Shown: positions 1-8,531 of the stretch, in pieces | Layout of the letters: each line of letters opens with the position of its first letter | Numbering within the stretch: the first letter of the stretch is position 1 | Assembly (NCBI GenBank): GCA_937873135.1 | Contig: CALMVQ010000138.1 | Span: 1-41,483, forward strand | DNA from: an uncultured Scytonema sp. | GTDB lineage: Bacteria > Cyanobacteriota > Cyanobacteriia > Cyanobacteriales > Nostocaceae | Direction of reading: 5' to 3' | Length of the DNA stretch: 41,483 nucleotides | The notes under the pieces: generated by a model | Databases searched by the model: none | What the model was told of the DNA's origin: nothing | What the model saw: only the letters and a program-made list of their open reading frames with translations | Position numbers and translations under genes: made by a program

Positions 1-194
1 TATTCGCGAGATAGCCTCGCGAATAATGTGTTTTCTCCAAATTGGGATGCTCCCGGTTTGTGCAACTCCTCAGAACCACCAATGCAATTAAGAGCGCTCT
101 CGTTGGGTTGCTCTCGACGTTCCAAATTGCCTAACAGTTCGTCAAGTTCTTGAACGCTTACATAGTCAGATATCCTGTCTTCTAACTCCTTGTA
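1..194 (-). other. Open frame continuing after the Trypco2 stop codon
   Basis: After the TAG that ends the Trypco2 gene, the same frame stays open for about 64 codons to the window edge. The first 30 residues are charged and helix-like (key stretch ELEDRISDYVSVQELDELLG). No ATG or GTG occurs in it; only a TTG is available. An AAGGAG sits just after the TAG but no start codon follows at a usable distance. It may be the distal part of a longer original gene cut by a nonsense change, or chance. The last 18 codons fall in the terminal repeat and are probably not genuine coding sequence. Confidence 0.35.
2..55 (+). repeat. Terminal repeat, left copy
   Basis: This 54-nt sequence recurs as its reverse complement at 41430-41483 with about 50 of 54 identical positions. 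It contains a 9-bp stem (ATTCGCGAG, 5-nt loop, CTCGCGAAT), then a CCAAATTGG palindrome and GGGA-TGC-TCCC. Three short palindromes in a row and the position exactly at both window edges suggest a dispersed cyanobacterial repeat at which the assembly broke. A pair of true transposon ends is less likely, because about 30 host genes lie between the copies. Confidence 0.8.
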
Positions 195-614
195 CTAGTC
201 ACCGAGATCTTGATTCAGGTTGCTTTCTTCATCACCTTTGAAGAGTCCGGTGATACTGTTCTTCACCGTCGCTGGCATATTTTCTGAATACACCTTCTCG
301 TAAAACTTCAATAAACGTTCCTTATCAAAGAGTGGAGATAGTTTTACTTTCACTTTATGAACTTTATCTTGAGTGCGATCGCCACCAAGTTCACCACCAA
401 TCTCGCCGCCACTGCCCAGCACATCAATTTTGATACTTCCCTTGACACCTGCTTTGCCAGTTCGCTTCACAGTGACTTGTAGTTCAAGTTCCACAGACTC
501 AACAAATAGGAAGGGCGCATCTTGATCTTTTCCAGGTGTCACCGAGAGAAGATCTTCTTTAACCTGTTGGATCAGTTCAGCCAGCTCTATGGGGGTTTTA
601 TTGTCTTCAGACAT
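195..614 (-). CDS. Trypco2 (trypsin-co-occurring domain 2) family protein
   Basis: This 139-residue protein fits the small Trypco2 domain. It has an N-terminal helix (ELAELIQQVKEDLLS, about 12-26), a beta strand with the family pattern FVESVELELQVTVKR (about 37-51), a Gly-rich turn, then a strand of HKVKVKLSPLF type (about 86-96). Residues 97-139 are an extra charged tail. By family knowledge, Trypco domains occur beside trypsin-like proteases and NTPases in predicted conflict systems of multicellular bacteria; their biochemical role is unknown. No protease partner is visible here, but the gene lies at the window edge, so a downstream partner may be missing. The ATG follows a weak upstream region. 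The family call rests on recognised sequence pattern only. Confidence 0.72.
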   Translation of the reverse strand: MSEDNKTPIELAELIQQVKEDLLSVTPGKDQDAPFLFVESVELELQVTVKRTGKAGVKGSIKIDVLGSGGEIGGELGGDRTQDKVHKVKVKLSPLFDKERLLKFYEKVYSENMPATVKNSITGLFKGDEESNLNQDLGD

Positions 615-1093
615 TTGTTTTTCTATGGTTGATTAAAGATAAATTTTATTGCCAACTTACTTAATCAGGCTGATCGCAAAAAGTGCTCTAATCGGTTAAT
701 TTATTGTACCGCTCCTGATCCTAGAGGAGGACAGTTCGCAGGAGGGTTTCCCAAGGGAAGAATCTGTCCGTCGCCAATAATTCGTAAAGTTTGCCTCAGT
801 CCGATTGATTAAATCATAGGTTTTTTGAATAATTGTAGGATTTACGCACTGTACAAATTTCTCATCTTCTGAATTAACGTTAAATCTGTCGGGGGAAACT
901 TCCCCCGACGAGTTTAACGAAAATACGTCGTTTCCGGCTCTAGTTCAATTCCATCGCCCAAGTCTTCAATAAAATATTGCGCTAAAATCTACTCTCTGAA
1001 GGTAATTTGGTTAAGCAATCGGTGACGGCTCTTAGAGCGAATTAACGGCAACTATAGGAGTGGTAAAGTCAAATATATGTGGAGGTGGTAACT
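615..1093. other. Intergenic region with hairpin
   Basis: No gene is visible. A strong hairpin lies at 888-909 (GTCGGGGGA, 4-nt loop AACT, TCCCCCGAC). It has no U tract, so it is more like a dispersed repeat or an RNA structural element than a terminator. The stretch near 673-720 (GTGCTCTAATCGGTTAATTTATTG) resembles sequence near 3466-3495, another sign of dispersed repeats. Confidence 0.5.
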
Positions 1094-1720
1094 ATGATCC
1101 AAACACAAACACGAACCGAACCAAAAATATACACCTTTGATGAGTTTATCGAATGGTATCCAGACTCACTAAATAGCTACGAGCTACACAAAGGAGTGAT
1201 AATCGAAATGTCCCCACCAACAGGCAAACATGAAGGTGTTGTCGGATTTCTAGCCGCACAAATAACTTTTCAATTTTTGCAGATGGGACTACCGTACCGC
1301 ATTCCCAAAACTGCGTTTGTAAAAACACCCGGTGATGAGTCTGCCTATTCCCCTGATATTTTGGTACTAAATTACGACAATGTTGTAAATGAACCAAAGT
1401 GGGATAAGCAATCAACTGTGTCCTTACCCGCGTCCGTTCCCTTAGCGGTCGAAGTCGTCTCCACCAATTGGCGTGATGATTACTACGATAAGTTTGCAAG
1501 CTATGAAGAAATGGGCATTCCAGAATACTGGATTGTAGACTATGCTGCATTGGGCGGGCGTAAATTTATCGGCAATCCCAAACAGCCGACAATTTTTGTG
1601 TGCGAATTAATTGATGGCGAATATCAAATGACCCCGTTTAGGGGAACTGACCGTATCGTGTCGCCTACTTTTCCGCAATTCAATCTAACTGCACAACAGA
1701 TTTTTGACTCGGTATTGTAG
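1094..1720 (+). CDS. Uma2 family (DUF820) PD-(D/E)XK nuclease-like protein
   Basis: This belongs to the Uma2/DUF820 family, which is greatly expanded in filamentous cyanobacteria and has a restriction-endonuclease-like fold. Visible family marks are the N-terminal YTFDEFIEWYPDS segment, ELHKGVIIEMSPPTGKHEGVV, the acidic motif SPDILVL, and the core strand AVEVVSTNWRDDYYDKFASYEEMGIPEYWIVD split over two parts. The Asp of SPDI and the Glu of VEVVS are the likely metal ligands. I prefer the ATG at 1094 because GGAGGTGG lies 5 nt upstream; a GTG at 1079 would add five residues that overlap this binding site. The gene stands alone. DNA cleavage is inferred from the fold, and no target is known. The length of 208 residues is normal. 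Confidence 0.85.
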   Translation: MIQTQTRTEPKIYTFDEFIEWYPDSLNSYELHKGVIIEMSPPTGKHEGVVGFLAAQITFQFLQMGLPYRIPKTAFVKTPGDESAYSPDILVLNYDNVVNEPKWDKQSTVSLPASVPLAVEVVSTNWRDDYYDKFASYEEMGIPEYWIVDYAALGGRKFIGNPKQPTIFVCELIDGEYQMTPFRGTDRIVSPTFPQFNLTAQQIFDSVL

Positions 1721-1812
1721 ATTTAATCAACAGTTAGGCAGATCTCAATACGGTTCGGTTAAGCTCTAAGCAGTATTGAGTACAGAAAAGGAGAGTGTTT
1801 TTATTTTGACCC

Positions 1813-3366
1813 CTACTTTCTCAACCGAAAGCGTATCGGCATTCCGTCGGAGGGATAAATCAAAAGGTTCTGCTGTAAATTTTCCACTGATGAACGACCA
1901 TTAACTAACTCCCAGTCAAAATAGCGTAGCAGCATTGCCAGCATTACTGTTGCTTCCTGCATTGACAGATGCTCGCCCAAGCAACGATGATAACCTGAGC
2001 CAAAGTCGATCATTGGAAGTGGACTGCTTTCCGTACTCTTTTCTAACCAACGCTCTGGCAAAAATTCCTCACTCTGAGGATAGACCGATGGATCTCGTCC
2101 AGCAGCAAGCATTGACCATGATACTGTCGTCCCACGAGGAACAACTTGACCCTCAATCACAATGTCACGTTGAGCCTCTAATGAAGTCGAGCCAGAGGCG
2201 ACTGAATAAAGGCGCAAAGTCTCCTTGATAATGGCGCGAACGTAAGCTAGTTCTCTTAGGGTTTCTGTATTAATACCGCCTCGACTTTCCCAAGCTTGGT
2301 TTACGACAGCCTGTGCCTGCTGAAAAACCCTTTGATTCAAGGTTAACTCTGCTACGGCAAAGGATAAAGTATGAGCTGTGGTGTCAGTACCAGCTATTAA
2401 CAGTTCAATAACTTCTGCTATGAGTGATTCTCGATTGTATTTCGGTTCTTCGGTAGCTATTTTCACTAACATTGATTCAAGGAACAAAGGACTTACCTGT
2501 GATAAGTCGGTCTTGCTTTGTTCTCTAATCTGTAAAGCTAAGTCTACTCTGGGAGTAATAAACTCCTCTAAATATCGCCTTGCTGCCCAATAATTGCGGG
2601 AATTTTTAGTTGGCAAATATTTCATCCATCTCTTCTCTCCAGTAGCTAACCGTAGGAACCGATAGCCGACAATAGACATTGCCTCGTACATCTTGAGAAC
2701 TTCGAGGGGTGGCCCTTCATGACTCTTGCTCTTTTTATCTACAGGAATGCCCAGTACGAGACAGCAAATCACCCTCATCGTCAGTTCGACAAACAGAGGA
2801 TCTACCTGAACTTCTTTTGGTGGCGCAGTTTCTTTGAGTGTCTCGATGACTTGAGAGCAGGCTTTGCTAATCATCTCAACATATCTGGAGAGACTGTTAG
2901 AACTGAATTCGGGGTTCCAAGCCTTGCGTCGCCACTGCCACTCAGTGCCGTTTTGACCCAAAAGAATCGGTCCAGCAAGGTCATTCCAAGCAAGCCTTGC
3001 TTGGAATGACCTAACTAGGCTACCATCTCTCATCCCATTGACAATGGTGTCTTCGATGACTTTTGGCTTACTCAAAACGAGAACTGGATGGCCAGTCCAG
3101 TAAACATACATTGGCCCTAGCTGCTGGCTCCAATCAAACAATAATTGGAAGTATTTCTTCTGTTTTACTGCTGCCAATACTTGAGGGATATTTCCTAACA
3201 GCCAGTGTTTTTTAGGAGAGGGGAGCGAGTGTAGAGATTTGTAAGTGTTCTTTTGTTTCCACCAGTTCAAGCCTTGTATAACCGCTATGCTAGTAACGCC
3301 TAAAACTGTAACTAGATAAGGAAATGAGTCCGAAAAAGCAATCTGAGCAGCAATCTTTTGGAACAT
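1813..3366 (-). CDS. Cytochrome P450 with N-terminal membrane anchor
   Basis: A full-length P450 monooxygenase. Counting from the upstream TTG at 3387, the I-helix motif AGTDTT is at about 332-337, the K-helix ExxR (ETLR) at 389-392, PERW at about 444-447, and the haem loop FGSGYHRCLG at 462-471 with the thiolate Cys at 469. A hydrophobic segment (about 20-40, SDSFPYLVTVLGVTSIAVIQ) followed by a Pro-rich hinge (LPSPKKHWLLGN) suggests an N-terminal anchor. This is commoner in eukaryotic and some cyanobacterial P450s than in soluble bacterial ones. The ATG at 3366 is preferred over TTG 3387 because GAAGGCGG precedes it. The substrate cannot be told, and no ferredoxin partner is adjacent. An exact 35-bp palindrome lies inside the gene at 2978-3012. 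Confidence 0.93.
   Translation of the reverse strand: MFQKIAAQIAFSDSFPYLVTVLGVTSIAVIQGLNWWKQKNTYKSLHSLPSPKKHWLLGNIPQVLAAVKQKKYFQLLFDWSQQLGPMYVYWTGHPVLVLSKPKVIEDTIVNGMRDGSLVRSFQARLAWNDLAGPILLGQNGTEWQWRRKAWNPEFSSNSLSRYVEMISKACSQVIETLKETAPPKEVQVDPLFVELTMRVICCLVLGIPVDKKSKSHEGPPLEVLKMYEAMSIVGYRFLRLATGEKRWMKYLPTKNSRNYWAARRYLEEFITPRVDLALQIREQSKTDLSQVSPLFLESMLVKIATEEPKYNRESLIAEVIELLIAGTDTTAHTLSFAVAELTLNQRVFQQAQAVVNQAWESRGGINTETLRELAYVRAIIKETLRLYSVASGSTSLEAQRDIVIEGQVVPRGTTVSWSMLAAGRDPSVYPQSEEFLPERWLEKSTESSPLPMIDFGSGYHRCLGEHLSMQEATVMLAMLLRYFDWELVNGRSSVENLQQNLLIYPSDGMPIRFRLRK
2978..3012. repeat. Perfect 35-bp palindrome inside the P450 gene
   Basis: The left arm AGGTCATTCCAAGCAAG (2978-2994) is exactly complementary to 2996-3012, with a single C between them. 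It encodes RSFQARLAWNDL in the P450, close to the B'-C region. Such a long perfect palindrome inside coding sequence is unusual. Confidence 0.9.
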
Positions 3367-3387
3367 GAATCCGCCTTCGTCCAACAA

Positions 3388-3775
3388 AAACTTCAGATGA
3401 TCCAGATACTAACGTATTATTACCAGATTCATTGAGCCGATAGTCATCCGAAGGACTTACACAAAAATTGCTCTAATCGATTAATTAATCGAACTGTGCT
3501 TGAGCCAAAAGCGCTCCTGTATTCGTAGAGTGTGCGTTAGTTCGATTAATCTTGAAATTGAGTTAATAACCAAGCATAGACTTGAAGACTGATTCATTTG
3601 CCGATAGCAGTCCTATTTGATTGGTGAAATTGAGCGGTACATAGAAGCGCAGGCGATGCCTTCGGCATCGCCCGTAATGTTGAAGAGACAATCGTATTAC
3701 AAAAAGGTTCGATAAGCGATCGCCTACTTGCCCAAGCCTTTTCGGAAATCTCGCGACTGAAACACCGATACAATC
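3388..3775. other. Intergenic region with GGCGATGCC hairpin
   Basis: No gene is seen. A hairpin at 3652-3672 (GGCGATGCC, TTC, GGCATCGCC) is a common cyanobacterial dispersed element; a related sequence (GCCTTCGGCATCGCGC) follows the pentapeptide-repeat gene near 27860. Confidence 0.5.
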
Positions 3776-4729
3776 TTAACGAATATGCGTACTTTGAGCA
3801 GCATGACGACTGAAAACTGCCTGTTCTAACACGGATGCTACCCAGTCCACCATAACCAAGCCAGATTCTCTAGCTGCGTCTTGCATTTCTGGTTGCAAGT
3901 GGGCGGGAAGCTGTACAGTTAGGGTGAAGGTTTCTTGTAATGGTAGCCTAGTCTTTTTAATCTTATCTAAGTCTGTCCCGCGCTCAGTCCACAGTTCGCA
4001 TGTTTGCCCCCGTTGATAACCGTCTTTGTCAATGAAGTTCAATTTCCCCAACTGGTAGCAATAGAAATTTTGGAGATCATCTACAAACTCTCGGCTGCAA
4101 TGAAAGCAATTCCAGCAACACTGGACTGATTCTGTAGAGTTTTGAGTGGATTGCCTTTGTACCTCAAGAGTGTCCTTGTTTATGGGCGTAGAAGGCAAAC
4201 TAGCTTTGTAATATTCTTTAGCAACTTGAGCAACGTGAACAGATGTCACTTTGCCACTTGGAGCCGTAGAAACCGCTGTCTTCCAAGCTTCTCGTTGTTG
4301 TTCAGGAGAAAGTGCTGTCAGAGGACGGGCTTGAGCTTCATTGAGGGGAAGAATTTGTGCGCAATTGCGCACATTTTCTACCACCATGGCAGCGCCGATC
4401 AACTGATAAGCTGAACGCCGAGACATTTCCCAGCGAGTCATGCAATACTCTTCAAATGTTTTGTAGTTTGCCCGATAAAGACGTTGATCTCGAATCTGAC
4501 TTAGGGCTTGTCCTATCTCCCAAAAAGCTTTCAAACCAAGTTCTACTCTGGTTTCTAAGCTCCTTAGTTCTAGTGCTTCAGTTAGGCTGAGTCGATCTTC
4601 TCTAATCGACAGGGTTTGACATGCTGTCTTGTTTTGCTTACAGTTCGTATCTAACGCAACTTGTTCACTATCGCGAATAGGAGTGAGTAGAGGTGTATTT
4701 AAATCTACAGTAGAGTTAGAGGATGACAT
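3776..4729 (-). CDS. Putative HTH/ParB-like DNA-binding protein with Cys-rich insert
   Basis: I recognise a general type rather than a named family. Residues 48-115 (LTEALELRSLETRVELGL..FWEIGQAL..IRDQRLY..YKTFEEYC..RWEMSRRSAYQLIGAA) resemble the helical regions of plasmid and phage DNA-binding proteins of the ParB/KorB/DUF3102 kind, with a likely helix-turn-helix near 100-114. Residues 204-244 hold six Cys (204, 205, 208, 211, 224, 244), including the cluster CCWNCFHC, a possible zinc site. The C-terminal 40 residues look like an amphipathic dimerisation region. The gene runs away from two 13-bp palindromes at 4829-4863, which suggests autoregulation. Function is inferred; a plasmid or mobile-element origin is possible. 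Confidence 0.55.
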   Translation of the reverse strand: MSSSNSTVDLNTPLLTPIRDSEQVALDTNCKQNKTACQTLSIREDRLSLTEALELRSLETRVELGLKAFWEIGQALSQIRDQRLYRANYKTFEEYCMTRWEMSRRSAYQLIGAAMVVENVRNCAQILPLNEAQARPLTALSPEQQREAWKTAVSTAPSGKVTSVHVAQVAKEYYKASLPSTPINKDTLEVQRQSTQNSTESVQCCWNCFHCSREFVDDLQNFYCYQLGKLNFIDKDGYQRGQTCELWTERGTDLDKIKKTRLPLQETFTLTVQLPAHLQPEMQDAARESGLVMVDWVASVLEQAVFSRHAAQSTHIR

Positions 4730-4828
4730 TGATATGTTTTCTCGGACGACAACGTTGAAACTCTTTCATGACCTGAAGCGTACTTAAGTGCGTTATTAAT
4801 GAATACTTTTGTACATGCCAAGTTAGAT

Positions 4829-4863
4829 TTGCACCGTGCAATACTAAGCTTTGCATAATGCAA
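4829..4863. promoter_or_regulatory. Twin 13-bp palindromes, operator candidate
   Basis: TTGCACCGTGCAA (4829-4841) and TTGCATAATGCAA (4851-4863) are both perfect around a central base and share the form TTGCAYNRTGCAA. Their centres are 22 bp apart, about two helical turns. They lie 100 bp upstream of the ParB-like gene and 340 bp upstream of the HTH gene, between the two divergent genes. Binding by either protein is an inference. Confidence 0.6.
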
Positions 4864-5199
4864 TAAATCTGACATAATTACTTAATATTTCTTAAAAAAT
4901 ACATTTTGTATTCAAAAATACAGAAATGCTATTTTAATTATGGTTTACACAATTCCTCTGGTAAGTTATTCCTCTCTTGGAGCAACTGAAGGGTAGGCTC
5001 TTGTAGTTACAATCCTTGTAAATGTGAGGTTTTTGTCTTAAATTAATTAAAGAGAATGATTAATTAGACTCGACAATGTCTAATTCTAACTGCGCCCTTT
5101 TGCGCCACGTTAGGACACGGCGGACTCAAAGCTAGAGTAGTTTATATAAGTATGAGCGCTAAAGTAACTTTTTTAACAGCCCAGACCGGAGCTTCTAAT

Positions 5200-5604
5200 A
5201 TGCAGGACTACCAAAATCGACTGACTCAGTTGATTGAACAGCTATTACAAGAAGGTTGGACTCAAACTGCTTTAGCTGAAGCTATTGGCGTAGATATATC
5301 AACAATATATCGATGGTTGAAGAGTAAAACTATTCCCGAAGCTGATTCCAAAAACTTTCGGCAATTAGCAAAGCTGAGCGGTGGTAACAACAGATCGCTA
5401 CAAGTTTATTTGAAAGGGGAAATTTCTCTATCAGCTTACCGTCAAGGTTTAGAAAAAAGACCATCAGAGGAAGTAAAAAATCGAAAAAGTCCGGCTTCTG
5501 AACGGATTAAGAAAGAAGTTTTAGCCAAAATTTATTTACTCGATCCCCTAGATATTGCGGAAGTCATTTCTTCAAGTGTAGCCTTTCTAGCAAGGCAGGA
5601 GTGA
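5200..5604 (+). CDS. Helix-turn-helix (XRE/Cro-like) DNA-binding protein
   Basis: A 134-residue protein with an N-terminal helix-turn-helix: LIEQLLQEGWTQTALAEAIGVDISTIYRWLKSKTIPEADS is the classical Cro/cI layout (Q-T-A-L-A at helix 2, S-T-I-Y-R-W at the recognition helix). The C-terminal half (about 85-134) is Lys-rich and ends in a predicted helix LDPLDIAEVISSSVAFLARQE, perhaps for dimerisation. I chose the ATG at 5200 because GGAG lies 8 nt before it; an in-frame ATG at 5152 would add 16 residues and has no clear ribosome binding site. It is divergent from the ParB-like gene, with the palindromes between. Targets are unknown. Confidence 0.72.
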   Translation: MQDYQNRLTQLIEQLLQEGWTQTALAEAIGVDISTIYRWLKSKTIPEADSKNFRQLAKLSGGNNRSLQVYLKGEISLSAYRQGLEKRPSEEVKNRKSPASERIKKEVLAKIYLLDPLDIAEVISSSVAFLARQE

Positions 5605-5838
5605 AATAATTATTTATAGTTATAGTTATAAGATAAAAATCTGCTCTTGTTAGCGGAAAATAATCACGAATTTACTTTAAAAAAAATTATTTGATAACGT
5701 AACTAAGGTAAGCGCAGGAAAAATAAACACCCTACCTTCACTAATCCACACAATAAAAGCCGATTATCCACCAATCTATGTGAGCAAAACTGGCAGCAAG
5801 ATCGCTGATGATCAAGATGTCGCGTAAAAAAGTAGCTG

Positions 5839-6080
5839 ATGTTTAAGCCAATCAAACTAGTTTATAGTCTGTATGGTGATGCTCTACGTAGCTCCAAATA
5901 TCGGTGGTGGATTATTGGTGGTACTTTTATGTGGTTGGTTGCCCCATCAACACTATTCCTGTAGTCGGCGAAATTGATGATGCGATTGTATTGACTATCT
6001 TGGCTACTGAAATGTCTCAAATCGTGTTGGAAAGCGTTAAAAAGAACAAACAGCAAAAAGATTCAATCCGTCACCACTGA
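5839..6080 (+). pseudogene. Broken DUF1232 (YkvA-type) membrane protein gene
   Basis: Two adjacent frames together give a DUF1232 protein. Frame 1 from the ATG at 5839 reads MFKPIKLVYSLYGDALRSSK then YRWWIIGGTFMWLVAPS, followed by a premature TAG. After a deletion or frameshift, another frame gives IPVVGEIDDAIVLTILATEM then SQIVLESVKKNKQQKD and a natural TGA at 6080. The family core (KYRWWIILGTLxYLxSPxDxxPDxIPVxGxIDD) is recognisable on both sides. The missing part corresponds to the conserved DxSPDL turn between the helices, so the product should be non-functional. Intact members are small membrane proteins of unknown function. Confidence 0.8.
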
Positions 6081-6839
6081 AGTGACACAATCAGTGTTCA
6101 ACGCGATACCTTGAAGTGGTTGCCAAGGAGCGATCGCTCTCCTTGTTTTCAGCTTGTTCTGGCTGCACGTCTGATGGTAATTCTCGAAAACTGACTGTAT
6201 TTCGAGTTGATCTGGAATTGTGGATAGAATGTTATACCAATTCTGTCTGAAAATACGCTTTATTAAAAACGAACAGGCTAACGCCTACAAGAGCCCAAAC
6301 CTTGCACTCAAAGAGGAATCCAGAGCTTCAATAGTACAGTTAAACCTGATTTTCCTAAAAAATCAGGTTTAACCTCGGTAGTTTTGAAACGAGTGCTTTT
6401 TTTAGAATCATCACCGCTCCACTAAAGGGATGTGGCGCATTGGCACGCACTATTTGCGCCTTCGCACTGTCAAGAGAAGGGGTTTAACAGATGCGGACGC
6501 AGTCATGAGGGGTAAACAGACACAGCGTCAATGTTAACAAACAAAATTTAAGCATTTGATTTACAAGACTTATATCATCAACAGCTTTTTAAAATGTCAT
6601 TTAATGTTCAAGATCTTGTAATCTAATTTTATATACATACAGTTGCAGTCAAAAACAATCGCATTAATTTCCTCACCAACCTCATACAGGTAGGTTACAG
6701 GGGAGGAAACACTTTATATTATCGGGGCTGGCTTTAGTTGACAGTACCCGTAACAGTCATGACTGTGTTTAAAAGTGTTGCGTTGAATGACATCTACCCA
6801 ACTTAGCCAACTTTAAAATTTGTTGTGTGAGGACTTGCC
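6081..6839. other. Intergenic region upstream of the porin
   Basis: No gene is visible in 759 nt. A 15-bp inverted repeat (GTTAAACCTGATTTT, loop CCTAA, complementary arm) lies at 6339-6373 and could terminate transcription or be a dispersed repeat. At 6668-6709 a nested structure (TTTCCTC...AACCT...AGGTT...GAGGAAA) lies 130 nt before the porin start and could be a structured leader. A HIP1-type octamer lies near 6130. Confidence 0.45.
6339..6373. repeat. 15-bp inverted repeat
   Basis: The arms at 6339-6353 and 6359-6373 are exactly complementary with a 5-nt loop. The core AAACCTG resembles the AAACCTGCCC hairpins in the amino-acid transporter operon, so this may belong to the same repeat family. 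Confidence 0.75.
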
Positions 6840-8531
6840 ATGAGCAAATATCCATTAGCTTCTGCTGCGGGAGTAGGTTTCCTATGCTTACTCATCAATT
6901 CGTTACCTTTATTAACAAAGCCTGCTAATGCGGAAATGACGACTGACAAGCAGGGGCAATCGTTTCTTGTAAGTCAACAACCAAGCCCGGAAACCTCTGT
7001 ATCTCAACTTTCGGATGTGCAACCAACAGACTGGGCGTTTCAAGCACTGCAATCTCTGGTGGAGCGCTATGGTTGCATTGTAGGTTATCCAGATCGCACA
7101 TACCGTGGTAATCGATCGCTAACGCGGTATGAATTTGCTGCTGGTTTGAACGCTTGCTTAAATCGCGTCAATGAACTGATTGCCACGGGAACATCTGACT
7201 TAGTTACAAAGGAAGATCTCAATACCCTCCAAAGACTACAGACAGAATTCTCATCAGAACTTACCACCCTGCGGGGTCGCGTGGATGTTCTAGAATCTCG
7301 CACTGCTGAACTGGAAGCTAATCAGTTCTCCACAACGACAAAACTGAAAGGTGAGGCAATTATTTCCGTAGTTGGTGCCACAGGAGGAGCGCCCAATTCA
7401 AGAGATCCTAATATCATCTTAGTTGATCGGATTCGATTGAATCTCAACACTAGCTTTACAGGTAAAGATTTACTGATTACTGGCTTGCAAGCTTATAACC
7501 TTGGCAGTGGAACTCAAAGCATTGGCGGTGCTTTAGGCTTGGCAGATCCTCTGGGACTGAGTGCTAGCACTGCTCGCCTGAGTTTTGAACCTCAATTTCC
7601 TGGGGTCGATCCTAGAGACTTATCCACGAAAAGTGCCAACTCAGTTCAGCTATATAAGCTGCTTTACGTCTTTCCCGTGGCTAAAAGTCTGACTCTGTTT
7701 GGAGGAACTGCGGCGGAAACAACAGATGCTGGATTTGGCATCACTCCCTTTTACGATGAAGGGCAAGAAGCAGTTTCTCGATTTGCAGGCGTGAACCCTG
7801 TAGCACGTGTATCTGGTGGCACTTCGGAGAGCGGCCAAGCATCTGCTGTCGGCTTCATCTGGAGCATTTCTAAAAATTTGGATTTAAGAGCCTTGTATGG
7901 TAGTGTTGCTGCCAATATTCCAGGCGATCGCGGTTTTCCTGGCACACCACTAGGTGCTGGCTTTTTTAACGGTAGTACAGTTGCTGAGGCACAATTGGGC
8001 TTCAAGCCTAACAAAAATATCGACCTTGCGCTCAACTATGCCAACAGTCACCACCAAATTAACTTCCTGGGTACAGGGTTGGGGAGTGCTGATATTGGAA
8101 CTCTATTTGGGGTTCCTGTTACTCAAGACATCCACGTCAATTCGGTTGGTGGCACTGCCACTTGGCGTTTTTCTCCGAAAATTGCCTTTAGTGGATATGG
8201 CGCTGCTTTCTTCGTAAATAATGATGGTGGTCCCAGTGCTTCCACAACCCTGATTACTTGGATGGCAGGACTTCATTTTACAGATCTACTCAAGAAAGGC
8301 AACAGTGGGGGAATTCTGTTTGGACAACCGATCTATCGAATTGATTCTAGTGGTGCTGCCACTCTTCCTAACAATAGCACCACTCCCTACCACTTGGAAG
8401 CTTATTATCGCTTTCAAATTACGGATAATATCAGCGTTACGCCAGGCGGATTTGTCTTGTTTAACCCTGAAGGCAACCGCAATAACGACACAACCGCAGT
8501 GGGTTTAATCCGCACCACCTTCACCTTTTAG
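6840..8531 (+). CDS. Iron-uptake porin (SLH domain plus OprB-type barrel)
   Basis: A 563-residue outer-membrane porin of the cyanobacterial SomA/iron-uptake type. A signal peptide ends near residue 31 (KPANA/E). An SLH domain follows at about 54-115 (VSQLSDVQPTDWAFQALQSL...GYPDRTYRGNRSLTRYEFA), which in this family binds peptidoglycan-linked polymer. A short coiled coil (about 125-160, LTTLRGRVDVLESRTAELEAN) links to a carbohydrate-porin-type barrel that ends in the typical terminal Phe (VGLIRTTFTF). Family members let inorganic ions, including iron, cross the outer membrane. The start ATG fits the signal peptide. A structured leader may lie upstream. The gene is monocistronic. Nothing appears broken. 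Confidence 0.92.
   Translation: MSKYPLASAAGVGFLCLLINSLPLLTKPANAEMTTDKQGQSFLVSQQPSPETSVSQLSDVQPTDWAFQALQSLVERYGCIVGYPDRTYRGNRSLTRYEFAAGLNACLNRVNELIATGTSDLVTKEDLNTLQRLQTEFSSELTTLRGRVDVLESRTAELEANQFSTTTKLKGEAIISVVGATGGAPNSRDPNIILVDRIRLNLNTSFTGKDLLITGLQAYNLGSGTQSIGGALGLADPLGLSASTARLSFEPQFPGVDPRDLSTKSANSVQLYKLLYVFPVAKSLTLFGGTAAETTDAGFGITPFYDEGQEAVSRFAGVNPVARVSGGTSESGQASAVGFIWSISKNLDLRALYGSVAANIPGDRGFPGTPLGAGFFNGSTVAEAQLGFKPNKNIDLALNYANSHHQINFLGTGLGSADIGTLFGVPVTQDIHVNSVGGTATWRFSPKIAFSGYGAAFFVNNDGGPSASTTLITWMAGLHFTDLLKKGNSGGILFGQPIYRIDSSGAATLPNNSTTPYHLEAYYRFQITDNISVTPGGFVLFNPEGNRNNDTTAVGLIRTTFTF

Noticed and set aside
7085-8508. Several open frames overlapping the porin on both strands
   Set aside because: Shadow frames of a well-supported gene, without own motifs.
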